A stretch of 64,000 bases of DNA from Sulfobacillus thermosulfidooxidans (GCF_001280565.1 NZ_LGRO01000001.1:3038001-3102000); one strand, 5' to 3'; shown: positions 35,531 to 44,264, numbered from the stretch's first letter. A program made the numbers and translations. The notes: generated by a model not told the origin, from the letters alone.

Positions 35531-37021
35531 ATGGCTGAAGTCTTAACGTCAGATCGGCAACATCGCGATAGTTCAAGTGAAGGACTCGCTAAAGACCTAA
35601 ACTGGTTATCTGTCATCGGATTAGGTGTCTCTAGTGAAGTCGGTGCGGGAGTCTTTTATCTAACAGCTCAGGTTCAAGGGGTAGTGCCCGGGATCGGGCC
35701 CCATGTTCCTCTTGTATTGATAGTGGATGGGATATTAGCCGCCGTATTAGCCTTTACCTATTGGTTTTTTTCGCATTCGATTGCGGGAGCCGGAGGGGAA
35801 TATCTTTTTGTTTCACGCAGTCTTGGCCCTCAAATCGGATTTGTGATTCATGTCGTGTCGTGGTTTGGGGCCACCGCCAGTATCGGATTTTTAGCATATA
35901 CGGCCCCATCGTTTATTGCTCAGGCTTTTATGCCCGTGTCGAAAAGTGCTGGATTGTGGATGAGTTCCGCAACGGGAACATTGGCGACGGGTCTTGTGTT
36001 GATTTGGCTTGCTTGGGCCATTCATGTTCGCGGAATCAAGCATGTGGGGACCCTCGTGAAAATTGCTATGGCGGTTATTTTTTTGGCGGCATTGAGTGTG
36101 ATAATTACAGGTTTTACTCATAATGGCGCGGAATTAGCGCAAAAATTGGCTTCACACGATCAGTTATCTGTGGCCTTTCTGAGTGCCCATGCGTCAGTTC
36201 ATCCTACATGGCTAGCGTTTTTTGAGGCATTGCCTGTCCTATATTTTGCTTATGCGGGATTAAGAAGCGCAACATATGCGGGAGGAGAAACTCCGAATGC
36301 CAAAATGGTGGTGGGGCGGAGCATCCTCATTGTCTTAGCGCTGGTTGCGGTCTTATATGTCAGTTTTGCCTTGGCATTGTATCACATGGCTCCGTGGCCG
36401 GTTATTGCAGGCTTGATATCAACCGGGCACAAATCTTTAGCGAATGCTACAGCGCTTTCTGGATTATTTCTACCTAACTGGCTTGCAATCCTATTAAGTT
36501 TCGGTGTGGCCTTTATCGTTTTTAAGACCATGTTACCGGGGATGATGGGACAATCCCGCATGTTGTTGGCCTTTGCCAAAGATGGCTGGGTTCCCCAGCG
36601 ACTCGCTCAGTTATCATCCAGGAAAACTCCGGTCATGGCTTTAATGGTAGGGGCGTTATTATCGAGTGTGATTTTGATTCAGACGGCTTTAACCGGAACG
36701 GCCTTTGGACTGGCCTCAAGTGTTCTGGCCGGAGCCATTGTGCATGCTGCTTTAGGATTAGGGCTCATCTTTATGCCTACCTTGGCTCCTGCCTTATTTT
36801 CCGCCAATAAAAGTTGGTTAGTGCATTATGCAGGACTGCGGATTCTTTTGGGATCTCTGATGGTTCTCATCGGGGGCGGGCTAGGAATCTTAGTCGTAAT
36901 TCCGGAAATCAAGAATCCCTGGTATTTTAACCCAGTATTCCAAGTTCTTCTTTTTGCAGGCATTGGGATAGCTTTCTTCCGTTATTACGCCAACAAGCAG
37001 GTAGCTCGCACTTCTTCTTAA
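35531..37021 (+). CDS. APC-superfamily amino acid/polyamine permease
   Basis: A 496-residue membrane transporter with about 12 hydrophobic segments. The first helix has the APC unwound motif GLGVSSEVGAGVFYLTA (G-x-G-x-G-type) and helix 3 region SIAGAGGEYLFVSRSLG. The substrate is unknown. The frame opens at 35486, but AAAGGAGAGG with ATG 35531 sets the start. A long AT-rich leader lies upstream. Confidence 0.88.
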   Translation: MAEVLTSDRQHRDSSSEGLAKDLNWLSVIGLGVSSEVGAGVFYLTAQVQGVVPGIGPHVPLVLIVDGILAAVLAFTYWFFSHSIAGAGGEYLFVSRSLGPQIGFVIHVVSWFGATASIGFLAYTAPSFIAQAFMPVSKSAGLWMSSATGTLATGLVLIWLAWAIHVRGIKHVGTLVKIAMAVIFLAALSVIITGFTHNGAELAQKLASHDQLSVAFLSAHASVHPTWLAFFEALPVLYFAYAGLRSATYAGGETPNAKMVVGRSILIVLALVAVLYVSFALALYHMAPWPVIAGLISTGHKSLANATALSGLFLPNWLAILLSFGVAFIVFKTMLPGMMGQSRMLLAFAKDGWVPQRLAQLSSRKTPVMALMVGALLSSVILIQTALTGTAFGLASSVLAGAIVHAALGLGLIFMPTLAPALFSANKSWLVHYAGLRILLGSLMVLIGGGLGILVVIPEIKNPWYFNPVFQVLLFAGIGIAFFRYYANKQVARTSS

Positions 37022-37060
37022 CTCTATGCCAGACAGAATCGTGTAATTTATATTAAATAA

Positions 37061-37097
37061 AGAGGATAGGATAATTGTTCTATCCTTTTTATTTTTT
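37061..37097 (+). terminator. Terminator of the APC permease gene
   Basis: AGGATAG (37063-37069) pairs with CTATCCT (37080-37086), followed by TTTTATTTTTT. Confidence 0.8.
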
Positions 37098-37292
37098 CTG
37101 TTTATCCTTTGTTTGTTGTTTGTGCTTCAGGGGGCATTGCAAGGACCATTTTAGCCATTCATCGCCGGAATAAGTAGGATGTAACACGCGTTAGAATGGT
37201 CGATTTCCGCATATTGAACGACAACAGGTCTTCAATAGTCCCTGACTGGTCATATGGTTACCGCGGAAATGCAATTTCTAGGAGGAATGAGC

Positions 37293-37805
37293 TTGCGCGC
37301 CTATTTAACCGACAACGATCTTAAACTTGTCCGCTGGGATGAGTCCATGGGTGTGGAATTTGCCGAGCCTTGGTACCAAGATCCTGAAGTCCTCTATTTT
37401 TCCGAAGGCCCGGGGTTTCAAGCCTTTGACACGGAACGACTTTGGAAAATGTACCGGTACCTTCACCAACATGGTCAATTATACATTATCGAAATCTCTC
37501 GCCAGGGAGTTTGGCGGCCCATAGGGGACGTGACGTTGGCCCAAGACATGATGCCAATAGTTATCGGTGACAAAAACTTCCGGGGACAGGGCCTAGGCTT
37601 TCGTGTGATCTCGTTGTTAATCCGTTATGCGCAAGAACAACTGCAATGGTCTTCCTTAGTGGCTCATAAAATCTATGCCTATAATGTGGCCAGTCTTCGG
37701 GTATTTACCAAAGCAGGATTTCGTACGACCCTGCATGCCATGGATGATGACGGAGTTGAGTATGTGCGTATGGAACGCCCGTTGCTCGCAGGATTTAAAG
37801 AATAG
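37293..37805 (+). CDS. GNAT-family N-acetyltransferase (RimJ/RimL-like)
   Basis: About 170 residues. The acetyl-CoA loop reads FRGQGLGFRV (R-x-x-G-x-G), followed by KIYAYNVASLRVFTKAGF, the motif B region. The start is unsure: the frame opens at 37254, an ATG at 37287 sits too close to the AGGAGG at 37280-37285, and TTG 37293 has ideal spacing. The next gene begins 11 bases after the stop, so the two are probably cotranscribed. Confidence 0.82.
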   Translation: MRAYLTDNDLKLVRWDESMGVEFAEPWYQDPEVLYFSEGPGFQAFDTERLWKMYRYLHQHGQLYIIEISRQGVWRPIGDVTLAQDMMPIVIGDKNFRGQGLGFRVISLLIRYAQEQLQWSSLVAHKIYAYNVASLRVFTKAGFRTTLHAMDDDGVEYVRMERPLLAGFKE

Positions 37806-37816
37806 GGAGGACAAAT

Positions 37817-38764
37817 ATGCTGACAGGAGCTTTACGCTGGTGGTGGCAGCCGTCTTCATGGAGTTCAGCGACCAAAGGGCGGTTACTGGACAGACCATGG
37901 ATAGGGGCTTGGGTTTATGATGGCGGCCTTTTGTTGGTGGCAATGATTTGGGGGACGAGCTATTTAGCGACCAAAACCATTGTGGCCGTACTGCCCGTCT
38001 TTTGGTTTCTGGCTCTGAGGTTTTCGCTCACTGCGTTGATTTTATTGGCCTTGGCCTACAAATCCTTACGCTATGCGTCATGGCATCTGTGGCGTTCCGG
38101 TTTGATTTTGGGATTGTTTATTTCTGGGATTTATGTGTTGGAAACGATAGGGATATCGCAAACGTCCGCCGTTGATGCGGGCGTTCTCATTGCATTGAAT
38201 GTGATTTTGACCCCGTTTGTTGACGCGATGATTCGAACACACCGTCTTCATTGGCGAATGGTGGGGATTTTGGTCGTGGCCCTTGCGGGCACGGTCTTAA
38301 TAACAGGCTCCCAAAGTTTGTCGCTCACTTTAGGAGCTCTTTGGATTCTAGGGGCCTCGGGATTACGGGCTGTGCAAGTGTCTCTCAGCAAAAAGTTGGT
38401 TGGGGGACACGACTGGGATCTCAAAATGCTAAGTTTTATTGAGTTTTCGGTAGTGGCGGTAGTGACTTTGGTGATTGCAATACTCTGGTATCCCTTATCA
38501 TGGGGTCAATTTCTTCAAATACCATCGTCGATTGATGCGCTAATTCTTTATTTAGTGCTCTTGGGAACGGTTTTTGCGTTTTTGATGCAATGGCAAGCTA
38601 TCAAACGCAGCAGTCCTGCCAAAGTGGCATTATTGTTAGGAACAGAACCCCTATGGGCTCTTTTTGTGGGCGTTATTTGGGGACATGAGCCCTTGTCTTT
38701 GGCGGGATATTTGGGAGCAGCTATGCTAATTGGCGCGACACTTTTAGGACGGCGAGAAGGCTAA
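37817..38764 (+). CDS. DMT-superfamily EamA transporter
   Basis: 315 residues with ten predicted membrane helices in two EamA repeats. The first opens with LLLVAMIWGTSYLATKTIVA and the second with TLGALWILGASGLRAVQVSLSKKLV. A glutamate in LLGTEPLWALFVGV is typical of the last repeat. Probably an exporter of metabolites; the cargo is unknown. GGGAGGACAAAT precedes the ATG. Confidence 0.9.
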   Translation: MLTGALRWWWQPSSWSSATKGRLLDRPWIGAWVYDGGLLLVAMIWGTSYLATKTIVAVLPVFWFLALRFSLTALILLALAYKSLRYASWHLWRSGLILGLFISGIYVLETIGISQTSAVDAGVLIALNVILTPFVDAMIRTHRLHWRMVGILVVALAGTVLITGSQSLSLTLGALWILGASGLRAVQVSLSKKLVGGHDWDLKMLSFIEFSVVAVVTLVIAILWYPLSWGQFLQIPSSIDALILYLVLLGTVFAFLMQWQAIKRSSPAKVALLLGTEPLWALFVGVIWGHEPLSLAGYLGAAMLIGATLLGRREG

Positions 38765-38865
38765 GAGAACGCCACCAGGGATTGTTGAACATTAGCGATG
38801 TTGTATACAATCGTAGCGAACCTGATGCATGGTCTATTAACATTAACAGGCAGGAGGGATTGAAG

Positions 38866-39723
38866 ATGTCTCTATGGTTTGTCGAATCGGCCTCGTCAGG
38901 TCACAAGCTGGAATGGAAAATTCTTCGCGAAGTCTATTCCATCCAGTCAGCCTTTCAACATATTCGGGTGGTTGAAACCGAACAATTCGGGATGGCTTTA
39001 ATTCTTGACGGGATTATGCAAACAACCATGGGAGATGAATTTATCTATCATGAAATGTTAGCATTTGTTCCCTTGTTATCCCATCCCGCTCCCAAACGGG
39101 TTCTGATTATCGGCGGTGGCGATGGCGGCTTATCTCGGGAGGTCCTGAAGGTGCCTGGCGTCGAACAGGTTGTTATGGTGGAAATCGATCCGGTCGTGGT
39201 GGATGTGGCTAAGCGGTATTTTCCCCATCATACGGAATCATTGAATGATCCGAGACTTCAAATAATGTTTGAGGATGGAGCAGCATTTTTGAGATCCCAA
39301 GCCCGGTCATCGGAAAAATTCGATGTGATTCTGGTTGACTCGACCGATCCCGAAGGAGATGGGCCCGGCCAATTTCTTTATACATCTGCCTTCCATGCCG
39401 ATGTCAAGAATGCGCTAAATCCCGGCGGTATTTATGTGCAACATACCGGCGCGCCATTTTATAATCCGGAAGTGCTAGGTATGGTCACCGAAGATGTGGG
39501 CAAGAAATTCCCTCTGTGCCAAACATATTGGGCGACCGTTCCAACCTATCCCGGAGGCATTTTTACGTTCACCGCAGGATCTTTAGGTCCTGATTTATCA
39601 CAACCGATTCGTACATTACCCTGTGAAACCCGGTGGTATACGCCAGATATTCATCGCCTAGCTTTTGCGTTGCCGCCCTATCTCCAAAACCTGATTCGAA
39701 CAGAAATCAATTCGACACGCTAA
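38866..39723 (+). CDS. speE: Spermidine synthase (polyamine aminopropyltransferase)
   Basis: 285 residues. The decarboxylated-SAM binding motif VLIIGGGDGGLSREVLK (around 80-96), the EIDP motif (around 107) and the catalytic Asp region VILVDSTDPEG (around 153-163) are all present, as is the N-terminal LDGIMQTTMGDEFIYHEML. It transfers an aminopropyl group to putrescine. The open frame begins at 38782; AGGAGG at 38851-38856 supports ATG 38866. Confidence 0.94.
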   Translation: MSLWFVESASSGHKLEWKILREVYSIQSAFQHIRVVETEQFGMALILDGIMQTTMGDEFIYHEMLAFVPLLSHPAPKRVLIIGGGDGGLSREVLKVPGVEQVVMVEIDPVVVDVAKRYFPHHTESLNDPRLQIMFEDGAAFLRSQARSSEKFDVILVDSTDPEGDGPGQFLYTSAFHADVKNALNPGGIYVQHTGAPFYNPEVLGMVTEDVGKKFPLCQTYWATVPTYPGGIFTFTAGSLGPDLSQPIRTLPCETRWYTPDIHRLAFALPPYLQNLIRTEINSTR

Positions 39724-39724
39724 A

Positions 39725-39756
39725 TATTGGGGGATTTTTTCCCCCAATTTGTTTCT
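39725..39756 (+). terminator. Rho-independent terminator of speE
   Basis: TTGGGGGA (39727-39734) and TCCCCCAA (39740-39747) enclose a short T-rich loop, followed by TTTGTTTC, directly after the stop codon. Confidence 0.8.
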
Positions 39757-39770
39757 ATTGGGTCTGCATC

Positions 39771-40160
39771 TTATTTTTGTTGATGAACCGGCAACTTTTT
39801 CCAAGGACCCACGTCACCTTGCCGATAAAAAATCGATCCAAGAAAATGCGGGTGGGTGGCCTCAATACTTAAACCTAAAAACGTATTAGGGGAAAAATGC
39901 CTGGTATATGCACCAGATTTTATTATGGTGGGCACGGTAATCATCCATACGCTAAGAAGTTGATGTTGTGGACCTTCCCCTGAGCCAATGAAGGTGACGT
40001 GGGATCCTCCAACATGTTGTTGCACCCAAGCTGTAGCGGCAGGAAAGCTGGCAGGGCTGACGTCGACATTGGTGGCGGAAATACTGCCACAACCCGTTAA
40101 AACGGTAGATAAAATCACCGCAATAATTGCGATGGGATGTAAAGCCGAAATCCGCCTCAT
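39771..40160 (-). CDS. Small lipoprotein of unknown function
   Basis: 129 residues. A lipoprotein signal (MRRISALHPIAIIAVILSTVLTGC) has its lipobox LTGC with Cys24. The mature part, about 105 residues, has no family I recognise. The ATG at 40160 has no ribosome site because the right end of the IscB-derived element lies immediately upstream; the fragment's TGA stop and this ATG overlap as ATGA. Expression may have been altered by the insertion. Confidence 0.7.
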   Translation of the reverse strand: MRRISALHPIAIIAVILSTVLTGCGSISATNVDVSPASFPAATAWVQQHVGGSHVTFIGSGEGPQHQLLSVWMITVPTIIKSGAYTRHFSPNTFLGLSIEATHPHFLGSIFYRQGDVGPWKKLPVHQQK

Positions 40161-40312
40161 CGGATATTTGTGGCGCGGAAATTCTGGCCTTTAGGCCGGT
40201 GAGGAGCGCCAATCCCTCCTTCCTGTGTGGCTCGTTCTAATAACAACCGCGTCCGACTCTCCGAACAGGGCATTAGGGGTTTTTGGTGTTTGTCGAGAAC
40301 AAATACCGCCAT
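40157..40312 (-). pseudogene. iscB: IscB fragment: PLMP domain only, rest deleted
   Basis: A 51-codon frame. Residues 1-28 are the conserved IscB N-terminal PLMP/RRXRR-type segment: MAVFVLDKHQKPLMPCSES, then RTRLLLERA. In complete IscB this continues into the RuvC-I, bridge-helix, HNH and RuvC-II/III parts (about 400 residues in all). Here the sequence departs right after LLERA and runs through an unrelated tail that is the translated right-end hairpin of the element. A strong ribosome site (AAAAGGAG, about 8 bases before the ATG) remains. No nuclease residue survives. It looks like an internal deletion joining the start of the gene to the end of the element. Confidence 0.85.
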
Positions 40313-40622
40313 GGGTCCTCTCCTTTTGCCCTTACGGGCCTGGTGACGGGGAGGTTTCCGTCCCTCTCTCCTCGAGATGGTGTGGAACCGGCTCCCACCG
40401 TTTCCCGTGGTGTTGGGAAATTTTGGCGCTTTATCTTTCGTCCGCATGATTCCCGCCTTCCAGTGTCCGGGACTGAGGAAGCATCTCAAAGTGGGTCTTG
40501 ACGACCTACCCCACGCGGCTGCCGGATCACTCCGTTCCCCTTCGGCCAACCCAGCTTGCTTGCACCTCCATCCTTCCAAGTGGGGCAGTTGACGGATATT
40601 CCTCCCGTGCTCACGGCGATCC
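40161..40622 (-). mobile_element. Minimal IscB/HEARO (IS200/605-like) element, non-autonomous
   Basis: Reads on the minus strand as left-end hairpin, omega-RNA, PLMP fragment, right-end hairpin. The left end has CCGTG-AG-CACGG (40605-40616). The right end has GGCC-TAAA-GGCC nested in GGCGC...GCGCC (about 40166-40211), as in IS200/605-type ends. The same tetranucleotide ATGA flanks both ends (40623-40626 and 40157-40160), followed by GG each time. No TnpA transposase is present, so movement would need help in trans. Exact ends are inferred from these repeats. Confidence 0.75.
40313..40622 (-). ncRNA. Omega-RNA (HEARO RNA) of the IscB element
   Basis: About 310 nucleotides directly upstream of the IscB start, the usual place and size for an omega-RNA. 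Helices visible on the minus strand are: left-end CCGUG/CACGG; a long-range helix CUGCCCCAC (40580-40588) with GUGGGGUAG (40506-40514); inside it GGUUGGCC (40544-40551) with GGCAGCC (40517-40523); CAGU/ACUG; CACC/GGUG; GACGG (40358-40362) with CCGUC (40345-40349); and GCCC-GUAA-GGGC (40328-40339), a GNRA-capped stem. The guide would be encoded at the 5' boundary, next to 40622 and into the flank. All helices appear intact although the protein gene is destroyed. Confidence 0.85.
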
Positions 40623-40773
40623 TCATGATAGCAAGCAAGTTGCATTGACGTTACGATTTATCAAATTTTCATTAGCTATTGTACCATGTAGAGCTCTTTC
40701 ATTCGCACATGGCTTGGGCAATATACGGTAAGATAAATGCACGGGGCAGATACAGCATCATAAAGGGGAAAGG

Positions 40774-41589
40774 ATGTATCCGGATATGGCCAAAAGCGAG
40801 AGGAACGGGCACACACCCTATTCCGGTTTAGCCGATACGACAGATTATAAAGAGGCAATCCGACATCTTCAAATTGAACTGGTTAAAGTCCAACGTCATG
40901 TTGTCAAGACGGGTTTAAAAATCCTCATCGTGTTTGAGGGTCGGGATACCGCTGGAAAAGATGGCACGATCAGGCGATTTGTCAAATATCTTAATCCCCG
41001 CGAAACACGGGTTGTGGCATTAGCCAAGCCCTCCGAACAAGAAATCAGCCAGTGGTATTTTCAGCGTTATGTGAAACATTTGCCATCAGCCGGCGAAATG
41101 GTTTTTTTCAATCGGAGTTGGTATAACCGCGCTGGGGTCGAGAAAGTGATGGGGTTTTGTTCTGATGATGAATATGAAGAATTTATGACGACCGTGCCCT
41201 ATTTTGAACAAATGCTACGCCATGCAGGAATTCACTTGTTTAAGTATTATTTGGATATCGATCGTAAGGAACAAGAAACGAGATTAGAGGCGAGGCGGGA
41301 TAATCCGTTAAAACAGTGGAAGATGAGTGCAATGGATGGGGTCGCTTTAGCACATTGGGATGATTACTCCTTGGCCCGCAATCAAATGTTTCTTCGCACC
41401 TCGAGTCCCGAAAGCCCGTGGATTATCGTCAAGGCCGATAACAAAAAGTTAGCGCGGGTGAACCTCATCCAACATTTTCTGATGCATCTTGAGTATCCCG
41501 GTAAAAAGTCTGAGCTCCTCCAGCCGGATCCGGATATTGTCTTTCCCTTTTTGGAAGATGACTTGCATAATGGGCGCATAGCTCCTTAA
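40774..41589 (+). CDS. ppk2: Polyphosphate kinase 2
   Basis: 271 residues, PPK2 family, which moves phosphate between polyphosphate and nucleotides. Walker A is FEGRDTAGKDGT (around 54-65), Walker B lies in VFFNRSWYNRAGVE and the lid module has RRDNPLKQWKMS. The single-domain length matches class I/II. AAAGGGGAAAGG precedes the ATG. The gene lies just beyond the IscB element and is divergent from it. Confidence 0.95.
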   Translation: MYPDMAKSERNGHTPYSGLADTTDYKEAIRHLQIELVKVQRHVVKTGLKILIVFEGRDTAGKDGTIRRFVKYLNPRETRVVALAKPSEQEISQWYFQRYVKHLPSAGEMVFFNRSWYNRAGVEKVMGFCSDDEYEEFMTTVPYFEQMLRHAGIHLFKYYLDIDRKEQETRLEARRDNPLKQWKMSAMDGVALAHWDDYSLARNQMFLRTSSPESPWIIVKADNKKLARVNLIQHFLMHLEYPGKKSELLQPDPDIVFPFLEDDLHNGRIAP

Positions 41590-41619
41590 GAAAAGCTGTG
41601 CCGGTAAACCAAAGACCAT

Positions 41620-41874
41620 TTACACTTCGATTGGACGCTTTTGATCATAATAGGGCAGTAAACTTTTAATAATGTTCAGTTGCTGCTGAACCTGCTCAAA
41701 ATCTTCTTCAGTCTTGGCCATGGAGACCAGACCATGAAATAACCCGGTATGAAAGGCGATTAATTGCCGCTGGTAGATGCCTTGGGGCACGGAATCGTTA
41801 AGGTGTATGGGACGGATTTCCGCATATTGAGCAATGAGCTGTTGTCTCATTTTCTCGATCTGTTCGGGAGACAT
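41620..41874 (-). CDS. Small hypothetical protein
   Basis: 84 residues, mostly helical, rich in Gln and Glu (MSPEQIEKMRQQLIAQYAEI ...). A perfect AAGGAGG stands 8 bases before the ATG, so the gene is likely expressed. No family recognised. Confidence 0.7.
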   Translation of the reverse strand: MSPEQIEKMRQQLIAQYAEIRPIHLNDSVPQGIYQRQLIAFHTGLFHGLVSMAKTEEDFEQVQQQLNIIKSLLPYYDQKRPIEV

Positions 41875-41996
41875 ATTATTCCTCCTTCAAAATTATGACC
41901 TTGTAATAATATTATATCCTAACAAACGAGAAATAGAACCCAAAACCAAAAATCGCTGCAACAGGAGGATGTTGCCGCGATCTGGTCTTGGCAAAG

Positions 41997-42287
41997 TTAA
42001 AATCCACGGCGGGGATCATTGATCATCTCGATGCGGCCGCAATCCGGGCAGACAAAGACATGCACAATGACATTTTTTTCTGTTATTTGATCGAAGAACG
42101 CTTCATCACGGGCACCCAAAAACACATCGGCCGCCACACCCCATCCACGGTTCAAACCGCCCGTACGCAGTGCATGGGGACCTCGGTATTCCATGGCTAT
42201 TTGACAACTTTGGCACATATGATCTGGAAAATTTTGTGCAGAAGATCCGCCCTCCATGGCATTTCTTAACGATTTAAAAAATCCCAT
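41997..42287 (-). CDS. Small zinc-ribbon protein
   Basis: 96 residues with two Cys pairs, C-Q-S-C (about 25-28) and C-P-D-C (about 80-83), likely forming one zinc ribbon. The function is unknown. AAGGAGG lies 10 bases upstream of the ATG. It is divergent from the GNAT gene; the stretch 42288-42476 between them is the shared control region. Confidence 0.7.
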   Translation of the reverse strand: MGFFKSLRNAMEGGSSAQNFPDHMCQSCQIAMEYRGPHALRTGGLNRGWGVAADVFLGARDEAFFDQITEKNVIVHVFVCPDCGRIEMINDPRRGF

Positions 42288-42476
42288 TCCACCATGGCCT
42301 CCTTTTTGGATTTTGAAAAAATTTTAACACAAGCAGGACACGAATGTCGGTCCGAGACATTGTTGTGCGATAGTGAGGCGAATGATTCTATTTCTTGCAG
42401 CCCGTTTTGTATGATGGAGGAAATCCGCCAAGTAAGAAAAATCATAAAAAGAGGAAGAAAGGACACGAGGGAGGTT

Positions 42477-43166
42477 ATGAGACAAGATTGGTTAAGGGAT
42501 TATGCGCTTTCCAAGATCAGTTATAAGCCCCGGCGAACCCTTTGCCGGTCCATAAAGGGCGAGTTCGTCGTTGACGAGTGGACTGATGAGGGGCGTCACC
42601 GATGGATCGTACCCGGTCGAAATCCGGAGGTAATGAAATCAGTGCTGGACATATTGCCGGCGCATGGTGTGCTTATGGCAAGAGGCTCTGTTCTTAAACC
42701 TTATATGAAAAGGGACATCAGCACCCTACGCAAATTTTATGTCATGGAAAACGACGAGGCGCCTGAGAATTGGCCCTCTTTGGCAGCCATTGTGAAGGAC
42801 GGAGATTACGCGGCCATTAAAGATTTCTATGATGCTTCGCCTTTTCCGAGAGAAGAAGACGTCCTCCGCCAACAGATTGAACGTGGTTTTGTCGTGGCCA
42901 TCAAACAAGACAACATGTTTGTTGCGGCCGGAGTGGTTGATGGGTCTAGAGGAAATACGGGGGTCATTACTAGCATCTTTACCATGGAGGCGTATCGAAA
43001 CAGGGGATATGCTCTTAAAATTACCCAGGCATTGACGTTCTTGATCGTGAAAAGGAAAAAACGCCCCATATTGTTTTGGCAAAACCCCGTGGCGGGACGG
43101 ATTTATCAACGAGCCGGGTTTTCTTTTCTGCCAGAGGATGTTGAATTGTGGCAAATTCATTGGTGA
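42477..43166 (+). CDS. GNAT-family acetyltransferase, two-domain
   Basis: 229 residues. The C-terminal half has the GNAT features SIFTMEAYRNRGYALKITQAL (with R-N-R-G-Y-A in the acetyl-CoA loop) and NPVAGRIYQRAGFSFL. The N-terminal ~100 residues are of unknown role. The frame is open from 42294 but with poor coding quality; GAGGGAGG just before ATG 42477 decides the start. Confidence 0.82.
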   Translation: MRQDWLRDYALSKISYKPRRTLCRSIKGEFVVDEWTDEGRHRWIVPGRNPEVMKSVLDILPAHGVLMARGSVLKPYMKRDISTLRKFYVMENDEAPENWPSLAAIVKDGDYAAIKDFYDASPFPREEDVLRQQIERGFVVAIKQDNMFVAAGVVDGSRGNTGVITSIFTMEAYRNRGYALKITQALTFLIVKRKKRPILFWQNPVAGRIYQRAGFSFLPEDVELWQIHW

Positions 43167-43202
43167 TGGTGAAGTAACGGTATTCAACAAATCGAGGAGA
43201 CA

Positions 43203-44264
43203 ATGATGTCTAAGCCGTGGGATGATGCACAAAATGTGGGACAAGCATGGAAGCGTTGCTTTCAGTCCTTCTTTAATCGCCGAACTTCCGGATTTTTTGA
43301 AGTTTTGCCCTCAGGACGAAAAATTTCTCGCATGGCTTTTAACTGGAGTTTTGGCGCTTTATTCAGTGCGTATGCGGCATGTTTAGGGATTCCCGCTTTA
43401 AAACCAGGATTGCTTTCAGACTTGCCTGTGTTGAAAAGAGCTCTTGACGGGTATAAGGCAAATAGACGTGATGGATTTATGAGTACAACTGCTAAAGGAT
43501 CAGTGCCAGGCGATATCTATTATGATGACAATGCCTGGCTGGCCCTGGCGGCTCTAGAGATTTTTCGTCACACCCAGGAAGAATTATGGCTCGACATGGC
43601 CTATCGCATTTACCGGTTTATCATGCAAGAAGGATTTGAGTCTAAGACAGGTGGGGTCTTTTGGCGGGAATTCCCAAGAAATTCATTGCATGTTTGTTCA
43701 ACCGGTCCGACCCTGTTATTGGGGGTGCAACTCAAACAATTCGGCCGGCCTATTGTGGAACAAGATTTGACGAGAATGCTGGCGTGGTGTTGGCATATGC
43801 GCAATGATCAAGGCTTGTTCCAAGATCATAAAGAGGTTAAGACGGGCCGAATTGATCCCTCCATTTACACCTATAATACAGGAACTCCCCTGCATGCTCT
43901 GGCCTCGATGAGCGAGAGCATGCCTAAGCCTTTATATCAGGATATGATTTTTGATATTGTGAAAAGCTTGCCCTATCTGCTCCATGACAGGACTTTGCCG
44001 CCTACACCCTGGTTTAATGTGGTGTTGTTGCGTGCGTTAGTAGATGTCCAAACCAGGCATTTCGGGGAGGTGAACCAGATTTTAGATGTGTATCGCCAAA
44101 CGATGATCGAGGCTTGGGATCGTTTTGAGAAAACTCATCAGCCTCTTAATCTGCCTTCTTCTGAAAATTCTTCGGGGATTTTGTTACGAGATGCCGCTGC
44201 ATCGGTCGAGACATTAGCCTGGTTATATCGTCTCGAACATTTGTCTTTAGAAGGCTCAGGTTAA
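43203..44264 (+). CDS. GH76-like alpha/alpha-toroid glycosidase
   Basis: 353 residues, all-helical repeats of (alpha/alpha)6 toroid type. The segment YYDDNAWLALAALEIFRHTQE with two adjacent Asp, GGVFWRE and the later STGP motif resemble glycoside hydrolase family 76 (alpha-1,6-mannanases), where an Asp pair is catalytic. There is no signal peptide, unusual for GH76, so it may act on a cytoplasmic glycan or be a distant relative. GAGGAGAC precedes the tandem ATG codons at 43203. Confidence 0.6.
   Translation: MMSKPWDDAQNVGQAWKRCFQSFFNRRTSGFFEVLPSGRKISRMAFNWSFGALFSAYAACLGIPALKPGLLSDLPVLKRALDGYKANRRDGFMSTTAKGSVPGDIYYDDNAWLALAALEIFRHTQEELWLDMAYRIYRFIMQEGFESKTGGVFWREFPRNSLHVCSTGPTLLLGVQLKQFGRPIVEQDLTRMLAWCWHMRNDQGLFQDHKEVKTGRIDPSIYTYNTGTPLHALASMSESMPKPLYQDMIFDIVKSLPYLLHDRTLPPTPWFNVVLLRALVDVQTRHFGEVNQILDVYRQTMIEAWDRFEKTHQPLNLPSSENSSGILLRDAAASVETLAWLYRLEHLSLEGSG

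Noticed and set aside
40313-40645. N-terminal extension of the IscB fragment (162-residue frame from 40645)
   Set aside because: This part is the omega-RNA read as protein; the real IscB start is ATG 40312 with its ribosome site.
40225-40731. Several overlapping plus-strand frames of 60-77 residues in the IscB element region
   Set aside because: They are the antisense of the omega-RNA, and their openness follows from the GC-rich RNA. None has a family match or a ribosome site.
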